From Pinibacter soli (GTDB lineage: Bacteria > Bacteroidota > Bacteroidia > Chitinophagales > Chitinophagaceae), in the NCBI RefSeq assembly GCF_029961145.1, contig NZ_JASBRG010000005.1, forward strand, positions 62,001-126,000: a stretch of 64,000 nucleotides of DNA. The letters run 5' to 3'. Below are positions 26,398 through 35,226 of the stretch, piece after piece. The notes under the pieces are model-generated. The model saw only the letters and a list, made by a program, of their open reading frames with translations, searched no databases and had not been told where the DNA came from. Every line of letters begins with the position of its first letter. The first letter of the stretch is position 1. The translations under genes were made by a program, and so were the position numbers.

Positions 26398-26802
26398 TCA
26401 GATTTTCCCCTGCCACTCATCTCTCTCAGCTCTTCGCACAACAGCATCGGCCTGTAGTTTCTTGTTGTAGTACCCACCATATAAAATGGCAATGACAACG
26501 AGATTGTACATAAAAAGAATTGATGCGACCAAAGAAAATAATCCCGAAATCAATAACGACAGCAGTGCTACCAGCGACAACCCTAATTCTATTGTCAGAA
26601 CTAACGGCGCACTTGATCTTAATCGTGCAAGGAGCACGTAAGCTATTATTGCAAAAATGTAAACGGCCATTACGAATACATGTATGAAGTGAAATCCTGC
26701 CATCAAAACCAGAAGTTGAATTAAACAGGTGGAAGATAACATCGCTCCGCCGATACCAAAGTAAAGACAGGTATCTTGTTGGGATTGGGTAAGGGTGCTC
26801 AT
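26398..26802 (-). CDS. Hypothetical four-helix membrane protein
   Basis: This 134-residue protein has four predicted transmembrane segments (about 13-35, 38-58, 64-86 and 88-108), with a short charged C-terminal tail (RRAERDEWQGKI). No catalytic or metal motif and no family is recognised. It lies between methionine aminopeptidase and the flavoprotein on the same strand. A terminator hairpin separates it from map. Confidence 0.5.
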   Translation of the reverse strand: MSTLTQSQQDTCLYFGIGGAMLSSTCLIQLLVLMAGFHFIHVFVMAVYIFAIIAYVLLARLRSSAPLVLTIELGLSLVALLSLLISGLFSLVASILFMYNLVVIAILYGGYYNKKLQADAVVRRAERDEWQGKI

Positions 26803-26862
26803 AAGATATGTGTTATTCTAAATTTCGGCCAAGATAATACTTCATCAACTTCAATCAAAAAA

Positions 26863-26892
26863 CAAAAGCCACAAATGTCATTGTGGCTTTTG
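26863..26892. terminator. Intrinsic terminator after map
   Basis: CAAAAGCCACAA (26863-26874) pairs perfectly with TTGTGGCTTTTG (26881-26892), loop ATGTCA. The minus strand continues in a T-run, so it ends the map transcript. Confidence 0.85.
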
Positions 26893-26957
26893 AAATCAAT
26901 TTCAATCAGATAGTCATCTAAATATAAAAACTAGATCCTACCCTGACTGCTTAATAT

Positions 26958-27761
26958 TTAAAAGTAACTTGAATCCAAATGTGGATTTGCTTTCTCATTC
27001 TTTTCAATTTCAGTGAAGGAAGAAAGGACATCCGGGGTTCCTTTTCTGATACAAACATTGTGCTCGTAGTGCGCGGATGGAAGACCATCTTTTGTTCGAA
27101 CTGTCCAGCCGTCATCATCATAGTAAACTTCTTTTTTACCAAGATTAATCATTGGTTCAATAGCGATCACCAATCCATCACGAAGTTTCTGTCCACTGCC
27201 CCTCTTACCATAGTTAGGCACTTGAGGGTCTTCATGTAAACTTTTCCCGAGGCCATGCCCAACCAACTCACGAACCACCCCGTATTTATGTTTCTTCTCT
27301 GTGTACTCCTGAATAGCAAATGAAATATCACCTACGCGATTATTAGTAATTGCTTTTTCAATTCCAAGATTCAACGATTCTTTTGTTACCCGAAGCAACT
27401 GTTTTACTTCATCACTTATCGAACCGATTGCAAAAGTATAGGCACTGTCCCCGTGAAATCCATTCTTATAAACCCCAACATCTACGGATACGACATCGCC
27501 GTTCTTTAACGGGACATCATTTGGAAAACCATGCACAATAGCATCGTTAACTGAGATACAGGTAGCAAAAGGGTATCCTTTATAGTTCTTGAAATTAGGA
27601 ACAGCTTTATTATCTAGTATAAACTTTTCTGCGATGGCGTCAACCTCCAAAGTAGTCATTCCAGGCTTAAGGATTCTAGCAACTTCTGCAAGAGTAGCAC
27701 TTACCAGTAAACTGCTTCCTCTCATCAATTCTACCTCCGCCTGCGTCTTATAATAAATCAT
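26958..27761 (-). CDS. map: Type I methionine aminopeptidase
   Basis: This 267-residue cytosolic metalloprotease removes the initiator methionine. The pita-bread fold marks are visible: CISVNDAIVHGFPNDVPLKNGDVVSVDVGVYKNGFHGDSAYTFAIG (metal ligands Asp in DVG and DSA), LVGHGLGKSLHEDP (His ligand), IAIEPM (Glu ligand) and SAHYEHNVCI (Glu ligand). The start was set at ATG 27761 (MIYYKTQAEVELM). The longer frame adds 13 residues with no homology. It follows secY in the usual spc order, but a terminator-like hairpin lies between them and the alpha-operon genes do not follow. Confidence 0.94.
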   Translation of the reverse strand: MIYYKTQAEVELMRGSSLLVSATLAEVARILKPGMTTLEVDAIAEKFILDNKAVPNFKNYKGYPFATCISVNDAIVHGFPNDVPLKNGDVVSVDVGVYKNGFHGDSAYTFAIGSISDEVKQLLRVTKESLNLGIEKAITNNRVGDISFAIQEYTEKKHKYGVVRELVGHGLGKSLHEDPQVPNYGKRGSGQKLRDGLVIAIEPMINLGKKEVYYDDDGWTVRTKDGLPSAHYEHNVCIRKGTPDVLSSFTEIEKNEKANPHLDSSYF

Positions 27762-27786
27762 ACGTTTATCTATTTTTCCTCTTAAA

Positions 27787-27820
27787 AAAAAACCTGACAA
27801 GTCTTTTCACTTGCCAGGTT
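27787..27820 (-). terminator. Intrinsic terminator at the end of the S10-spc operon
   Basis: AACCTGACAAG (27791-27801) pairs with CTTGCCAGGTT (27810-27820) with one mismatch. The minus strand then reads nine T. It lies 24 bases after the secY stop codon and separates secY from map. Confidence 0.8.
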
Positions 27821-27843
27821 AAATATCATTCGGTAACAAAAGA

Positions 27844-29178
27844 CTAAATTACTGAGGTCTGAGTCGCTTGACGACCTTGTATGCGGCCTGTATTCATCAA
27901 GCCATCATACTGCCTCATCAATAACTGAGTTTCTATTTGTTGCAATGTATCCAGAATTACGCCTACCATGATCAATAATGATGTGCCTCCGAAAAATGAA
28001 GCAAACCCTTGTGTGACACCGGCCCACTGAGCAAATCCTGGCAGAATACCAGCGATAGCTAAGAAAACCGCTCCTGGTAATGTTATTCTGTCCATAATAG
28101 CTCCGATATAATCCGCAGTTGGTTGACCAGGTTTTACACCAGGAACAAAACCGTTATTACGTTTCAAATCTTCTGCTATTTGTTTAGGGTTAAAGATCAG
28201 GGCCGTATAAAGAAAGGTAAATGCAATAACAATTACAGCGTAGATGATCATGTGCCAGCCGTTCTTCGGATCTGCAAATATTTTTGCAATACCTGCTTTA
28301 TTCTCAAAGTTAGAATAAGAAATCAAAGTTGGTAAGAACATGATTGCCTGAGCAAAGATGATAGGCATTACACCAGCACCGTTCACCTTTAAAGGCAAGA
28401 ACTGACGAGCTCCTCCAAATTGCCGATTTCCAACAATTTGTTTAGCATATTGAACAGGAACTTTTCTAACACCTTGAACTAACACGATCAGCCCCATTAT
28501 GATTGCGACAAGCACCATAACTTCAAGCAAAAAGATGAGTAGTCCCCCGCCACCTCTAACATTTTGGTGGTCCCACTCTTGCATCAACGCTTGTGGAAGG
28601 CGCGCAAGGATACCAACCATGATGATCAAAGAAGTACCATTACCCAATCCTTTATCGGTAATTTTCTCGCCCAACCACATTACAAACAATGTACCTGCAG
28701 TTAGAACGATCATTGTTGAAACCCAAAAGAATTCTTTATAGGACTCAAATAAAGCGCTAGAGTTAGTTTGGCGCAAGTATGCTACATAAGCACCAGCTTG
28801 TACCATTGTAACACCAACAGTAAGATATCTTGTCCACTGGTTAATTTTCTTACGGCCACTATCTCCGTCTTTTTGGATCTTTTGCATCTGAGGAACAAGA
28901 ATCGTCATCAATTGCATAAAGATAGAAGCAGAGATATAAGGCATGATACCAAGAGCGAAAATAGAAGCTTGAGAAAACGCTCCACCCGCAAAGGCATCAA
29001 TTAAACCCAATGCACCGGATTTAGCACCGGCTAAGTTAATTTTGTTAGGATCCAATCCTGGCAATACAATGTGCGCACCCAGTCTGTAAATTAATATAAG
29101 AAGTAAAGTAGTGATGATTTTGCTTCTCAACTCTTCTATACTCCAAATATTTTTCAGGGTCTGTATGAGTTTCTTCAC
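27844..29178 (-). CDS. secY: Preprotein translocase subunit SecY
   Basis: This 444-residue protein forms the channel of the Sec translocon in the inner membrane, with ten predicted helices. Seen are LLLILIYRLGAHIVLPGLDP (TM1), the plug region with GGAFSQASIFALGIMPYISASIFMQL, GNGTSLIIMVGIL, and the cytosolic loop QGVRKVPVQYAKQIVGNRQFGG. Later helices include IPNPKQ-like FNPKQIAEDLKRNNGFVPGVKPG. It is the last gene of the S10-spc operon, 178 bases after rplO, with a hairpin in that gap. Confidence 0.95.
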   Translation of the reverse strand: MKKLIQTLKNIWSIEELRSKIITTLLLILIYRLGAHIVLPGLDPNKINLAGAKSGALGLIDAFAGGAFSQASIFALGIMPYISASIFMQLMTILVPQMQKIQKDGDSGRKKINQWTRYLTVGVTMVQAGAYVAYLRQTNSSALFESYKEFFWVSTMIVLTAGTLFVMWLGEKITDKGLGNGTSLIIMVGILARLPQALMQEWDHQNVRGGGGLLIFLLEVMVLVAIIMGLIVLVQGVRKVPVQYAKQIVGNRQFGGARQFLPLKVNGAGVMPIIFAQAIMFLPTLISYSNFENKAGIAKIFADPKNGWHMIIYAVIVIAFTFLYTALIFNPKQIAEDLKRNNGFVPGVKPGQPTADYIGAIMDRITLPGAVFLAIAGILPGFAQWAGVTQGFASFFGGTSLLIMVGVILDTLQQIETQLLMRQYDGLMNTGRIQGRQATQTSVI

Positions 29179-29225
29179 GGATTCAAGAAGTTTTTTAAAT
29201 TAAAATTCTTTTTTTCAAAAACCAA

Positions 29226-29274
29226 AAACAGGTTTGCCAATACGATTAAAAATCTTTCGCATGCAAACCTGTTT
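29226..29274 (-). promoter_or_regulatory. Long-loop hairpin between rplO and secY
   Basis: AAACAGGTTTGC (29226-29237) pairs perfectly with GCAAACCTGTTT (29263-29274) around a 25-base loop. The minus strand continues CTGTTTTTGGTTTTT, so partial termination or an RNA-processing point that lowers secY output is plausible. Confidence 0.5.
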
Positions 29275-29356
29275 CAAAGTTAAGTAATCAATTTATTAAT
29301 ATCACTTAAGTCAGTCGCATATTTGTAAATATATGCAATAACTCAAGATTCAGAAA

Positions 29357-29806
29357 TTATTTTACCACTTCTACGGAACCGCCAGCAGCTTCGATTGCAG
29401 CTTTTGCTTTCTCACTAACAGCGTTTACTTTGAAAGTAGCCTTAGCTTTCAACTCACCGTTTCCAAGAACTTTCACTTTGTCAGTTTGTGCAATCAAGCC
29501 GTTCATGTACAAATTCTCCAAAGAGAATTCAGTTATACCATATTTCTCAACCAACTGGTCAATTTGACCTAAGTTAAATACTTTGTATTCAACACGGCTG
29601 ATATTTTTGAAACCACGTTTTGGAACACGTCTTTGAATAGGCATCTGACCACCTTCGTGAGCCATTTTGCTTTTGTAACCAGCTCGGCTTTGACCACCTT
29701 TGTTACCTTTTGTTGAAGTTCCACCTTTACCGGAAGCTTCACCACGTCCAAGACGTTTTTCTTTATGAGTAGCACCTTTTGCAGGTCTAAGAGTATGTAA
29801 TTTCAT
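29357..29806 (-). CDS. rplO: 50S ribosomal protein L15
   Basis: This 149-residue large-subunit protein has the typical Gly/Lys/Arg-rich N-terminus (LRPAKGATHKEKRLGRGEASGKGGTSTKGNKGG), a QMPIQRRVPKRGF block and an alpha/beta C-terminal domain ending in AAGGSVEVVK. Its normal neighbours are rpmD upstream and secY downstream. A word-type inverted repeat fills the gap to rpmD. Confidence 0.96.
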   Translation of the reverse strand: MKLHTLRPAKGATHKEKRLGRGEASGKGGTSTKGNKGGQSRAGYKSKMAHEGGQMPIQRRVPKRGFKNISRVEYKVFNLGQIDQLVEKYGITEFSLENLYMNGLIAQTDKVKVLGNGELKAKATFKVNAVSEKAKAAIEAAGGSVEVVK

Positions 29807-29839
29807 CTTTCTTGATTTTAAACTTAACGGGGAATCGCC

Positions 29840-29960
29840 CCTCGCATTATAATTTGAAAATTTGTGAATTTGAAAATTTGAAAATTAATATGAATCAACT
29901 TTTAGAACTGGGTATTGTGACCCAATTTTCAAATCACCATATTTTCAAATTTTCAAATTG
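29840..29960. repeat. Inverted repeat of TTTGAAAAT words inside the spc operon
   Basis: The left arm (29850-29887) carries AATTTGAAAATTTG words. The right arm (29921-29960) carries AATTTTCAAAT words. About 34 bases lie between. It is located between rpmD and rplO, so it is co-transcribed as a long stem-loop inside the ribosomal mRNA. Confidence 0.65.
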
Positions 29961-29961
29961 C

Positions 29962-30141
29962 TTAAGCTTCTTCCACTTTCAACATATGGCTAACTTTTCT
30001 AACCATACCCAAGATTTGAGGAGTAGCTTCTACTTCTTTAGTAACATGCAATTTGTTTAACCCTAAAGCTTTCAAAGTTAATTTTTGACGCTCCGGTCTG
30101 TCAATTGCACTTTTAATTTGTGTTATTTTAATCTTTTTCAT
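29962..30141 (-). CDS. rpmD: 50S ribosomal protein L30
   Basis: This 59-residue protein was read directly from the minus strand: MKKIKITQIKSAID..., then RPERQKLTLKALGLNKLH, and ending MLKVEEA. The K-I-x-Q-x-K-S-x-I-x-R-P pattern and GLxK box are the L30 signature. Length and position between rpsE and rplO are as expected. The stop codon TAA directly adjoins the repeat arm. Confidence 0.93.
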   Translation of the reverse strand: MKKIKITQIKSAIDRPERQKLTLKALGLNKLHVTKEVEATPQILGMVRKVSHMLKVEEA

Positions 30142-30207
30142 GTTAAACCAGTTAAGGTGTAAGGCGTAAATCCTAAAGAAAATTCTCTATTCTTTACTCC
30201 TCAACAT

Positions 30208-30726
30208 TTATCCATTAAATACTTTCTTAAGTCCTACTGTACGAGTTTTAGCAACCTGGATTGGTTCTCTCAATAAAGCCAAAGCTTTTACTGTTGCTTT
30301 AACCACGTTGTGTGGGTTAGCAGAACCAAGAGATTTAGCCAAAACGTCAGTGATGCCTGCACTTTCCAATACAGCACGCATGCTACCACCTGCGATCACA
30401 CCAGTACCATGAGCAGCTGGTTTAATCAATACTTTAGCAGCACCTTCTTTTGCAAGCTGATCATGAGGAATAGTACCGTGCATTACAGGAACTTTAATCA
30501 AGTTCTTTTTTGCATCTTCAATTCCTTTAGTGATAGCTTCTTGTACTTCTTTAGCTTTTCCAAGACCGTGACCAACAACACCACCTTCGTTACCTACAAC
30601 AACCAAAGCGGAGAAGCTGAATGCACGACCACCTTTTGTAGTTTTTACAACACGGTTGATTGCAACTACCTTTTCTTTTAATTCCAGGTCGCCGGCTTTT
30701 ACTTTATTTGCGATTACTTTAGACAT
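30208..30726 (-). CDS. rpsE: 30S ribosomal protein S5
   Basis: This 172-residue small-subunit protein has an N-terminal double-stranded RNA-binding-like domain ([46 protein letters not shown]). The C-terminal domain contains [43 protein letters not shown]5 contributes to decoding fidelity. Its position between rplR and rpmD is normal. Confidence 0.96.
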   Translation of the reverse strand: MSKVIANKVKAGDLELKEKVVAINRVVKTTKGGRAFSFSALVVVGNEGGVVGHGLGKAKEVQEAITKGIEDAKKNLIKVPVMHGTIPHDQLAKEGAAKVLIKPAAHGTGVIAGGSMRAVLESAGITDVLAKSLGSANPHNVVKATVKALALLREPIQVAKTRTVGLKKVFNG

Positions 30727-30762
30727 TATTTCAATTTGAAATTCGAAATGTAAAAAATTAAA

Positions 30763-31116
30763 TTAGAATTGTAAGCCTCCCTCACGTGCTCCGTCAGCTA
30801 CAGCTTTAACACGACCATGGTATAAATAACCACCACGATCAAATAAAACTTCTTTTACACCTAATTCAGTTGCTTTACGTGCAATAGCAGCACCAACCAG
30901 TTTACTTTTTTCAACTTTAGGAGCTTTTTGCGCTGCGATATCTTTATCTCTAGATGAAGCAGATGCTATTGTAGTGCCAGTTTGATCGTCGATAAGCTGA
31001 GCATAAATGTCTGCGTTGCTTCTAAAAATCGCCAAACGAGGTTTAACAGTAGTACCAGCAACTTTTTTACGGATGCGGTATCTGATCTTCTGGCGCCTGA
31101 TAACTTTAGTATCCAT
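30763..31116 (-). CDS. rplR: 50S ribosomal protein L18
   Basis: This 117-residue protein binds 5S rRNA. It has the basic N-terminus RRQKIRYRIRKKVAGTTVKPRLAIFRSNADIYAQLIDDQTG and the C-terminal VKEVLFDRGGYLYHGRVKAVADGAREGGLQF, both diagnostic for L18. Confidence 0.96.
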   Translation of the reverse strand: MDTKVIRRQKIRYRIRKKVAGTTVKPRLAIFRSNADIYAQLIDDQTGTTIASASSRDKDIAAQKAPKVEKSKLVGAAIARKATELGVKEVLFDRGGYLYHGRVKAVADGAREGGLQF

Positions 31117-31153
31117 TGTTTTTTATTTTGTTCCTCCGATGCTGCCGGAGGCT

Positions 31154-31259
31154 AATTTGAAAATTTATGAATTTGAAAATTTGAAAATGTGCTGCGTAAT
31201 TTTTCTTTTAAGGTTAGAACCAAAATTTTCCAACTACCACATTTCCAAATTTTCAAATC
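31154..31259. repeat. Inverted repeat of TTTGAAAAT words between rplF and rplR
   Basis: The left arm (31154-31189) and the right arm (31221-31259, TTTTCCAACTACC and CAAATTTTCAAAT words) can pair around a 30-base spacer. It is the second such structure inside the ribosomal operon. Confidence 0.6.
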
Positions 31260-31263
31260 AATC

Positions 31264-31818
31264 TTATTTACCAGCTGATTTACCAGCTTTCTTACGTACA
31301 ACTTCATTGCTGTAGCGAACACCTTTACCTTTGTAAGGCTCTGGCTTACGCAAGCTGCGGATTTTAGCTGCAACCTGACCAAGCAATTGTTTATCGCTTC
31401 CTTCCAAAGTGATTTTAGGGTTTTGACCTTTTTCAGTAATAGTTACTACTTTAATTTCACTTGGAACTTCAATCAAAATGTTGTGAGAGTAACCTAATGC
31501 AAGATCAAGCATGTTACCTTGATTAGCGGCTTTAAAACCAACACCCACTAACTCAAGTTCTTTCTTAAATCCATCAGTTACACCTTTTACAAGATTAGCA
31601 ACTAACGCACGGTACAAACCATGCATAGCGCGGTGACGGATCTGATCTGTTGGACGAGTAATGATTACTTCGCCATCTTTCACTTCAACTTTGATATCCC
31701 TGTCAATTGGTTGCTTCAATTCACCTTTAGGGCCTTTAACTGTGATAACGTTATCAGCGCCAGCAGTAATTGTAACACCTGCAGGAACTTTAATCGGTTG
31801 TTTACCTATACGAGACAT
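31264..31818 (-). CDS. rplF: 50S ribosomal protein L6
   Basis: This 184-residue protein has two repeated alpha/beta domains near the factor-binding site. Seen are SRIGKQPIKVPAGVTI, the first-domain VKGPKGEL, and the second-domain GVGFKAANQGNMLDLALGYSH, then PEPYKGKGVRYSNEVVRKKAGKSAGK at the end. All match L6. Confidence 0.96.
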   Translation of the reverse strand: MSRIGKQPIKVPAGVTITAGADNVITVKGPKGELKQPIDRDIKVEVKDGEVIITRPTDQIRHRAMHGLYRALVANLVKGVTDGFKKELELVGVGFKAANQGNMLDLALGYSHNILIEVPSEIKVVTITEKGQNPKITLEGSDKQLLGQVAAKIRSLRKPEPYKGKGVRYSNEVVRKKAGKSAGK

Positions 31819-31917
31819 GATAGTTAATTTGTCTGCTTGTTTATGAATACTGCTAATCGGTCAGCTTAGTATAGTTCAGCTTAATGTATCAGCAGCTGGT
31901 TGTTATATATAGTCAAA

Positions 31918-31943
31918 ATTGCAAACCCGTTAAGGTTTGCAAT
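31918..31943 (-). promoter_or_regulatory. Perfect hairpin between rpsH and rplF
   Basis: ATTGCAAACC (31918-31927) and GGTTTGCAAT (31934-31943) form a 10-bp stem with loop CGTTAA, 9 bases after the rpsH stop. On the minus strand only TTTTG follows, so it is a weak terminator at most. mRNA stability or processing is an alternative role. Confidence 0.5.
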
Positions 31944-31952
31944 AATTATGTA

Positions 31953-32351
31953 TTAGTATATGTTGCACAATACTTCACCACCTACATTCTGTGATTTCGC
32001 CTCTTTATCAGTCATTACGCCTTTAGAAGTACTGATGATAGCAATACCTAAACCGTTTTTAACTCTGTTAAATTCATTTGGTTTAGCATATTGACGCAAA
32101 CCAGGACGGCTTACTCTTTCCAAAGATTGGATAGCAGGCTGTTTAGTAGAAGGATCATATTTCAAAGCGATTTTGATAACACCTTGTTTGTTATCATCTT
32201 CGAATTTGTATTTCAAAATGTATCCTTTGTCGTAAAGAATTTCGGTAATGCGTTTTTTCAAGTTAGATGCAGGGATCTCAACTAAACGATGACCTGCCAT
32301 CTGAGCATTACGGATTCTTGTCAGAAAATCTGCTATAGGATCAGTTACCAT
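31953..32351 (-). CDS. rpsH: 30S ribosomal protein S8
   Basis: This 132-residue protein binds 16S helix 21. It starts TDPIADFLTRIRNAQMAGH and contains RVSRPGLRQYAKPNEFNRVKNGLGIAIISTSKGVMTDKEAK, the S8 signature, near the C-terminus. S8 is the translational repressor of the spc operon in E. coli. Whether that applies here is not visible. Confidence 0.96.
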   Translation of the reverse strand: MVTDPIADFLTRIRNAQMAGHRLVEIPASNLKKRITEILYDKGYILKYKFEDDNKQGVIKIALKYDPSTKQPAIQSLERVSRPGLRQYAKPNEFNRVKNGLGIAIISTSKGVMTDKEAKSQNVGGEVLCNIY

Positions 32352-32435
32352 TTTTTATTCAATTAAAATTGTGTTCACAAATTGTTTTAATGGGGATGCG
32401 TGATATCCATACCCGCATCACTCAATATTTTTTTC

Positions 32436-32705
32436 TTACCAGCTTGCTTTTTTAACACCTGGTATTTTACCTGCCAAAGCCATGTCGCGGAAAGTTACCC
32501 TTGACAAACCGAAGTAACGGATGTAACCTTTAGGACGGCCTGTTAACTGGCAACGATTTTTCAAACGCACAGGAGAAGCATTTTTTGGCAATGAGTCCAA
32601 TGCCTGATAGTCTCCAGCTGCTTTCAATGCTGCTCTTTTTTCAGCAAATTTCGCAACCATTGCTTCTCTTTTCCTTTGTCTGGCTTTTACTGATTCTTTC
32701 GCCAT
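32436..32705 (-). CDS. rpsN: 30S ribosomal protein S14 (zinc-free type)
   Basis: This 89-residue protein is the long S14 form. It carries only one cysteine in the region where the zinc type has CxxC pairs ([28 protein letters not shown]), so it does not bind zinc. Position between rplE and rpsH is normal. Confidence 0.95.
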   Translation of the reverse strand: MAKESVKARQRKREAMVAKFAEKRAALKAAGDYQALDSLPKNASPVRLKNRCQLTGRPKGYIRYFGLSRVTFRDMALAGKIPGVKKASW

Positions 32706-32717
32706 AGTGGTTTTTGA

Positions 32718-33293
32718 TTAGTTGTTGTCTTTTTTAATATTTTTAAAAGGCATACCCAATTCTTTCAAAAGTTCGTATGCTTCTTCGTTTGTATTGGCAG
32801 TAGTCACGAAAGTGATATCCAAACCAGTAATTTTGTTTACTTTATCGATATCGATTTCCGGGAAAATGATCTGCTCAGTTACGCCCAAAGTGTAGTTACC
32901 ACGACCATCGAAAGATTTTTCGTTGATACCTTTAAAGTCACGTACACGAGGTAATGCAACTGCAATTAAACGATCAAGAAACTCATACATTCTTTCACCG
33001 CGTAAAGTAACTCTTGCGCCAATTGGCATGTTCTTACGCAACTTGAAGTTTGAGATATCTTTTTTAGATGTAGTCGCTACTGCTTTTTGACCAGTGATAT
33101 TACTCAGCTCATCAACAGCGATATCAACTAATTTCTTGTCGTTTACTGCTCCGTTAACACCACGGTTCACGCAAATCTTTTCCAATTTGGGAGCCTGCAT
33201 TACAGTGCTGTAACCGAATTTCTTCATTAAGGCAGGAACCACTTCTTTAGTGTATTTGTCTGCCAAACGCGGAGTGTATTTTACTGTGCTCAT
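32718..33293 (-). CDS. rplE: 50S ribosomal protein L5
   Basis: This 191-residue 5S rRNA-binding protein has [41 protein letters not shown] at the N-terminus, and [25 protein letters not shown] and [29 protein letters not shown] in the body. Its ATG overlaps the stop codon of rplX by one base (TAATG), giving tight translational coupling. Confidence 0.96.
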   Translation of the reverse strand: MSTVKYTPRLADKYTKEVVPALMKKFGYSTVMQAPKLEKICVNRGVNGAVNDKKLVDIAVDELSNITGQKAVATTSKKDISNFKLRKNMPIGARVTLRGERMYEFLDRLIAVALPRVRDFKGINEKSFDGRGNYTLGVTEQIIFPEIDIDKVNKITGLDITFVTTANTNEEAYELLKELGMPFKNIKKDNN

Positions 33294-33631
33294 TATTTAA
33301 TTACCTCCCCTGATTTTTTTGAAATACGAACTAGTTTACCATTGTCCCTGGTACGTTTTACTTTCGTTGGCTCGCTTTTTTTAGCGTCCCAAAGCATTAC
33401 ATTGGAAATGCTAAGAGCAGCTTCAACTTTTACGATACCACCTTTTGTATTTTGGGCAGATGGTTTAGTGTGTTTGGTAACGATGTTAACACCTTCTACG
33501 ATTACTTTACCTTTATCAACAATCACTTCCAAAACCTTACGAGGTTTCTTCAGATCTTTATCGTCACCAGCGATCACAACTACTGTATCGCCCTTTTTTA
33601 TGTTGTATTTCGGTTTGAATCTTGTACTCAT
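33293..33631 (-). CDS. rplX: 50S ribosomal protein L24
   Basis: This 112-residue early-assembly protein has a KOW motif ([43 protein letters not shown]) and the C-terminal block [19 protein letters not shown]. It overlaps rplE by one base. Confidence 0.96.
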   Translation of the reverse strand: MSTRFKPKYNIKKGDTVVVIAGDDKDLKKPRKVLEVIVDKGKVIVEGVNIVTKHTKPSAQNTKGGIVKVEAALSISNVMLWDAKKSEPTKVKRTRDNGKLVRISKKSGEVIK

Positions 33632-33701
33632 TGAGATTCTATTTATGCTTAATTAGCTACTTTTTATTGATATGCGTCCCAATCGGGGCGCAAAGGTACG
33701 A

Positions 33702-34070
33702 TTATAATACTTCCGGAGCAAGAGAAATTATTTTCATATATCCCTTGTCGCGCAATTCTCTTGCAACTGGTCCGAAAATACGTGTACCTCTTGGTTCATC
33801 CGAGTTGTTCAACAACACCACGGCGTTGTCATCGAAACGGATATAAGAACCATCTTTACGACGCAACTTGCTTTTTGTGCGTACGATAACTGCTTTTGCA
33901 ACAGTACCTTTTTTAATACCGCCAGCTGGAATTGCATCTTTCACAGTAACCACAATCTTGTCGCCAATGTGGGCGTTATTCTGGCCACTGTTACCTAATA
34001 CACGAATACATAGTACCTCTTTGGCACCACTGTTATCAGCTACATTCAGTCGGCTTTCTTGCTGAATCAT
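33702..34070 (-). CDS. rplN: 50S ribosomal protein L14
   Basis: This 122-residue protein has the standard L14 N-terminus ([25 protein letters not shown]) and the signature [25 protein letters not shown]. It ends [24 protein letters not shown]. Length is exactly the family norm. Confidence 0.97.
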   Translation of the reverse strand: MIQQESRLNVADNSGAKEVLCIRVLGNSGQNNAHIGDKIVVTVKDAIPAGGIKKGTVAKAVIVRTKSKLRRKDGSYIRFDDNAVVLLNNSDEPRGTRIFGPVARELRDKGYMKIISLAPEVL

Positions 34071-34113
34071 CTTTAATTAATTTAAATCGTGTTTATAATG
34101 TAAAACAGAGGGA

Positions 34114-34371
34114 TTATTTCACTTTTTCTACCACTTCAACCAGTCTCCAGCGTTTTGTTTTGCTAAGAGGACGAGTTTCCATGATTTTTACAGTGTCACC
34201 AATGCTGCACTCGTTCTTTTCGTCGTGTGCATGAAAACTGGTAGTTTTTTTCAGGAACTTACCGTAGATAGGGTGCTTAATTTTTCTTTCAACCGCAACA
34301 GTGATGGTTTTTTCCATTTTATTGCTGGTTACCACCCCAATCCTTGTTTTACGTAAATTTCTTTCAGCCAT
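34114..34371 (-). CDS. rpsQ: 30S ribosomal protein S17
   Basis: This 85-residue OB-fold protein starts [41 protein letters not shown] and continues [27 protein letters not shown], the S17 signature. Confidence 0.96.
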   Translation of the reverse strand: MAERNLRKTRIGVVTSNKMEKTITVAVERKIKHPIYGKFLKKTTSFHAHDEKNECSIGDTVKIMETRPLSKTKRWRLVEVVEKVK

Positions 34372-34461
34372 TGTTATTCAAATTTTAGCTTTGAGCTCTC
34401 AGCGAATGCATCGAGCAACTTTATTTTTATGCCTTTGCTTTTTAGCCAAGGCTCACAGCTT

Positions 34462-34671
34462 TTACGCTTCTAATTCTCTTTTTCTCAATTCTGTTTTCAA
34501 ACGTGCTACATCTCTTCTCAAAGAGCGGATGCTTACCGGGCTCTCCAATGGAGTGATAGCATGAGCAAATTCAAGCTTTTTCAAGCGAAGCTCATCTTCC
34601 TGTATCTTGGCTTTCAGATCTTCTTTAGTAAGATCTTTAAGTCCTTTTACAAAGTCTATTCTGTTTGACAT
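34462..34671 (-). CDS. rpmC: 50S ribosomal protein L29
   Basis: This 69-residue two-helix protein includes LTKEDLKAKIQEDELRLKKLEFAHAITPLESPVSIRSLRRDVARLKTELRKRE. The LxxLxF...PLEN-like block and the R-DIAR-like helix are diagnostic for L29. Confidence 0.95.
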   Translation of the reverse strand: MSNRIDFVKGLKDLTKEDLKAKIQEDELRLKKLEFAHAITPLESPVSIRSLRRDVARLKTELRKRELEA

Positions 34672-34702
34672 CGTTATTACGATTTATAATGTTTGCAAAT
34701 GA

Positions 34703-35122
34703 TTAGGCTTGCAGGTCTCTGCGAACCACAAATTTTGTTTTGATCGGCAATTTCTGCGCTGCTAATTCAAAAGCTTCTTTTGCCAATTGAACAGGAATAC
34801 CATCTGCTTCAAACAAAATTCTTCCTGGTTTTACAACAGCTGCCCAATGATCAGGGTTACCTTTACCTTTACCCATTCTCACCTCTGCCGGCTTCCTTGT
34901 AACTTGTTTATCAGGGAAAATACGGATCCACACGCTACCTTCACGTTTCATGTGACGGGTCATTGCCTGACGAGCAGATTCAATTTGTCTGTCGGTCATC
35001 CAAACTTGTTCCAAAGCTTTCAAACCGAATGAACCAAATGAAAGTGTAGTACCTCTTTTAGCGTCGCCTTTCATGCGACCCTTCTGCATCTTCCTATGTT
35101 TCGTTCTTTTAGGTTGTAACAT
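34703..35122 (-). CDS. rplP: 50S ribosomal protein L16
   Basis: This 139-residue protein lies near the tRNA elbow. It shows [19 protein letters not shown], the [41 protein letters not shown] signature and a C-terminus rich in Lys and Arg. It lies upstream of rpmC as usual. Confidence 0.97.
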   Translation of the reverse strand: MLQPKRTKHRKMQKGRMKGDAKRGTTLSFGSFGLKALEQVWMTDRQIESARQAMTRHMKREGSVWIRIFPDKQVTRKPAEVRMGKGKGNPDHWAAVVKPGRILFEADGIPVQLAKEAFELAAQKLPIKTKFVVRRDLQA

Positions 35123-35136
35123 CTTTTTTAGTTTTT

Positions 35137-35215
35137 GAGTTGCCGGCTATCAGTTTTCTGGTAGCAGCTTATCAACTATTTTTTATTATAACCGGCAACT
35201 GCTGATCAGTAACCG
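35137..35215. repeat. Imperfect inverted repeat between rpsC and rplP
   Basis: GAGTTGCCGGCT (35137-35148) and ACCGGCAACT (35191-35200) are reverse complements. Related TATCAG/CTGATCAG words lie beside them. This is another word-built palindrome inside the operon, G/C-richer than the others. Confidence 0.5.
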
Positions 35216-35226
35216 AAAACAATTAA

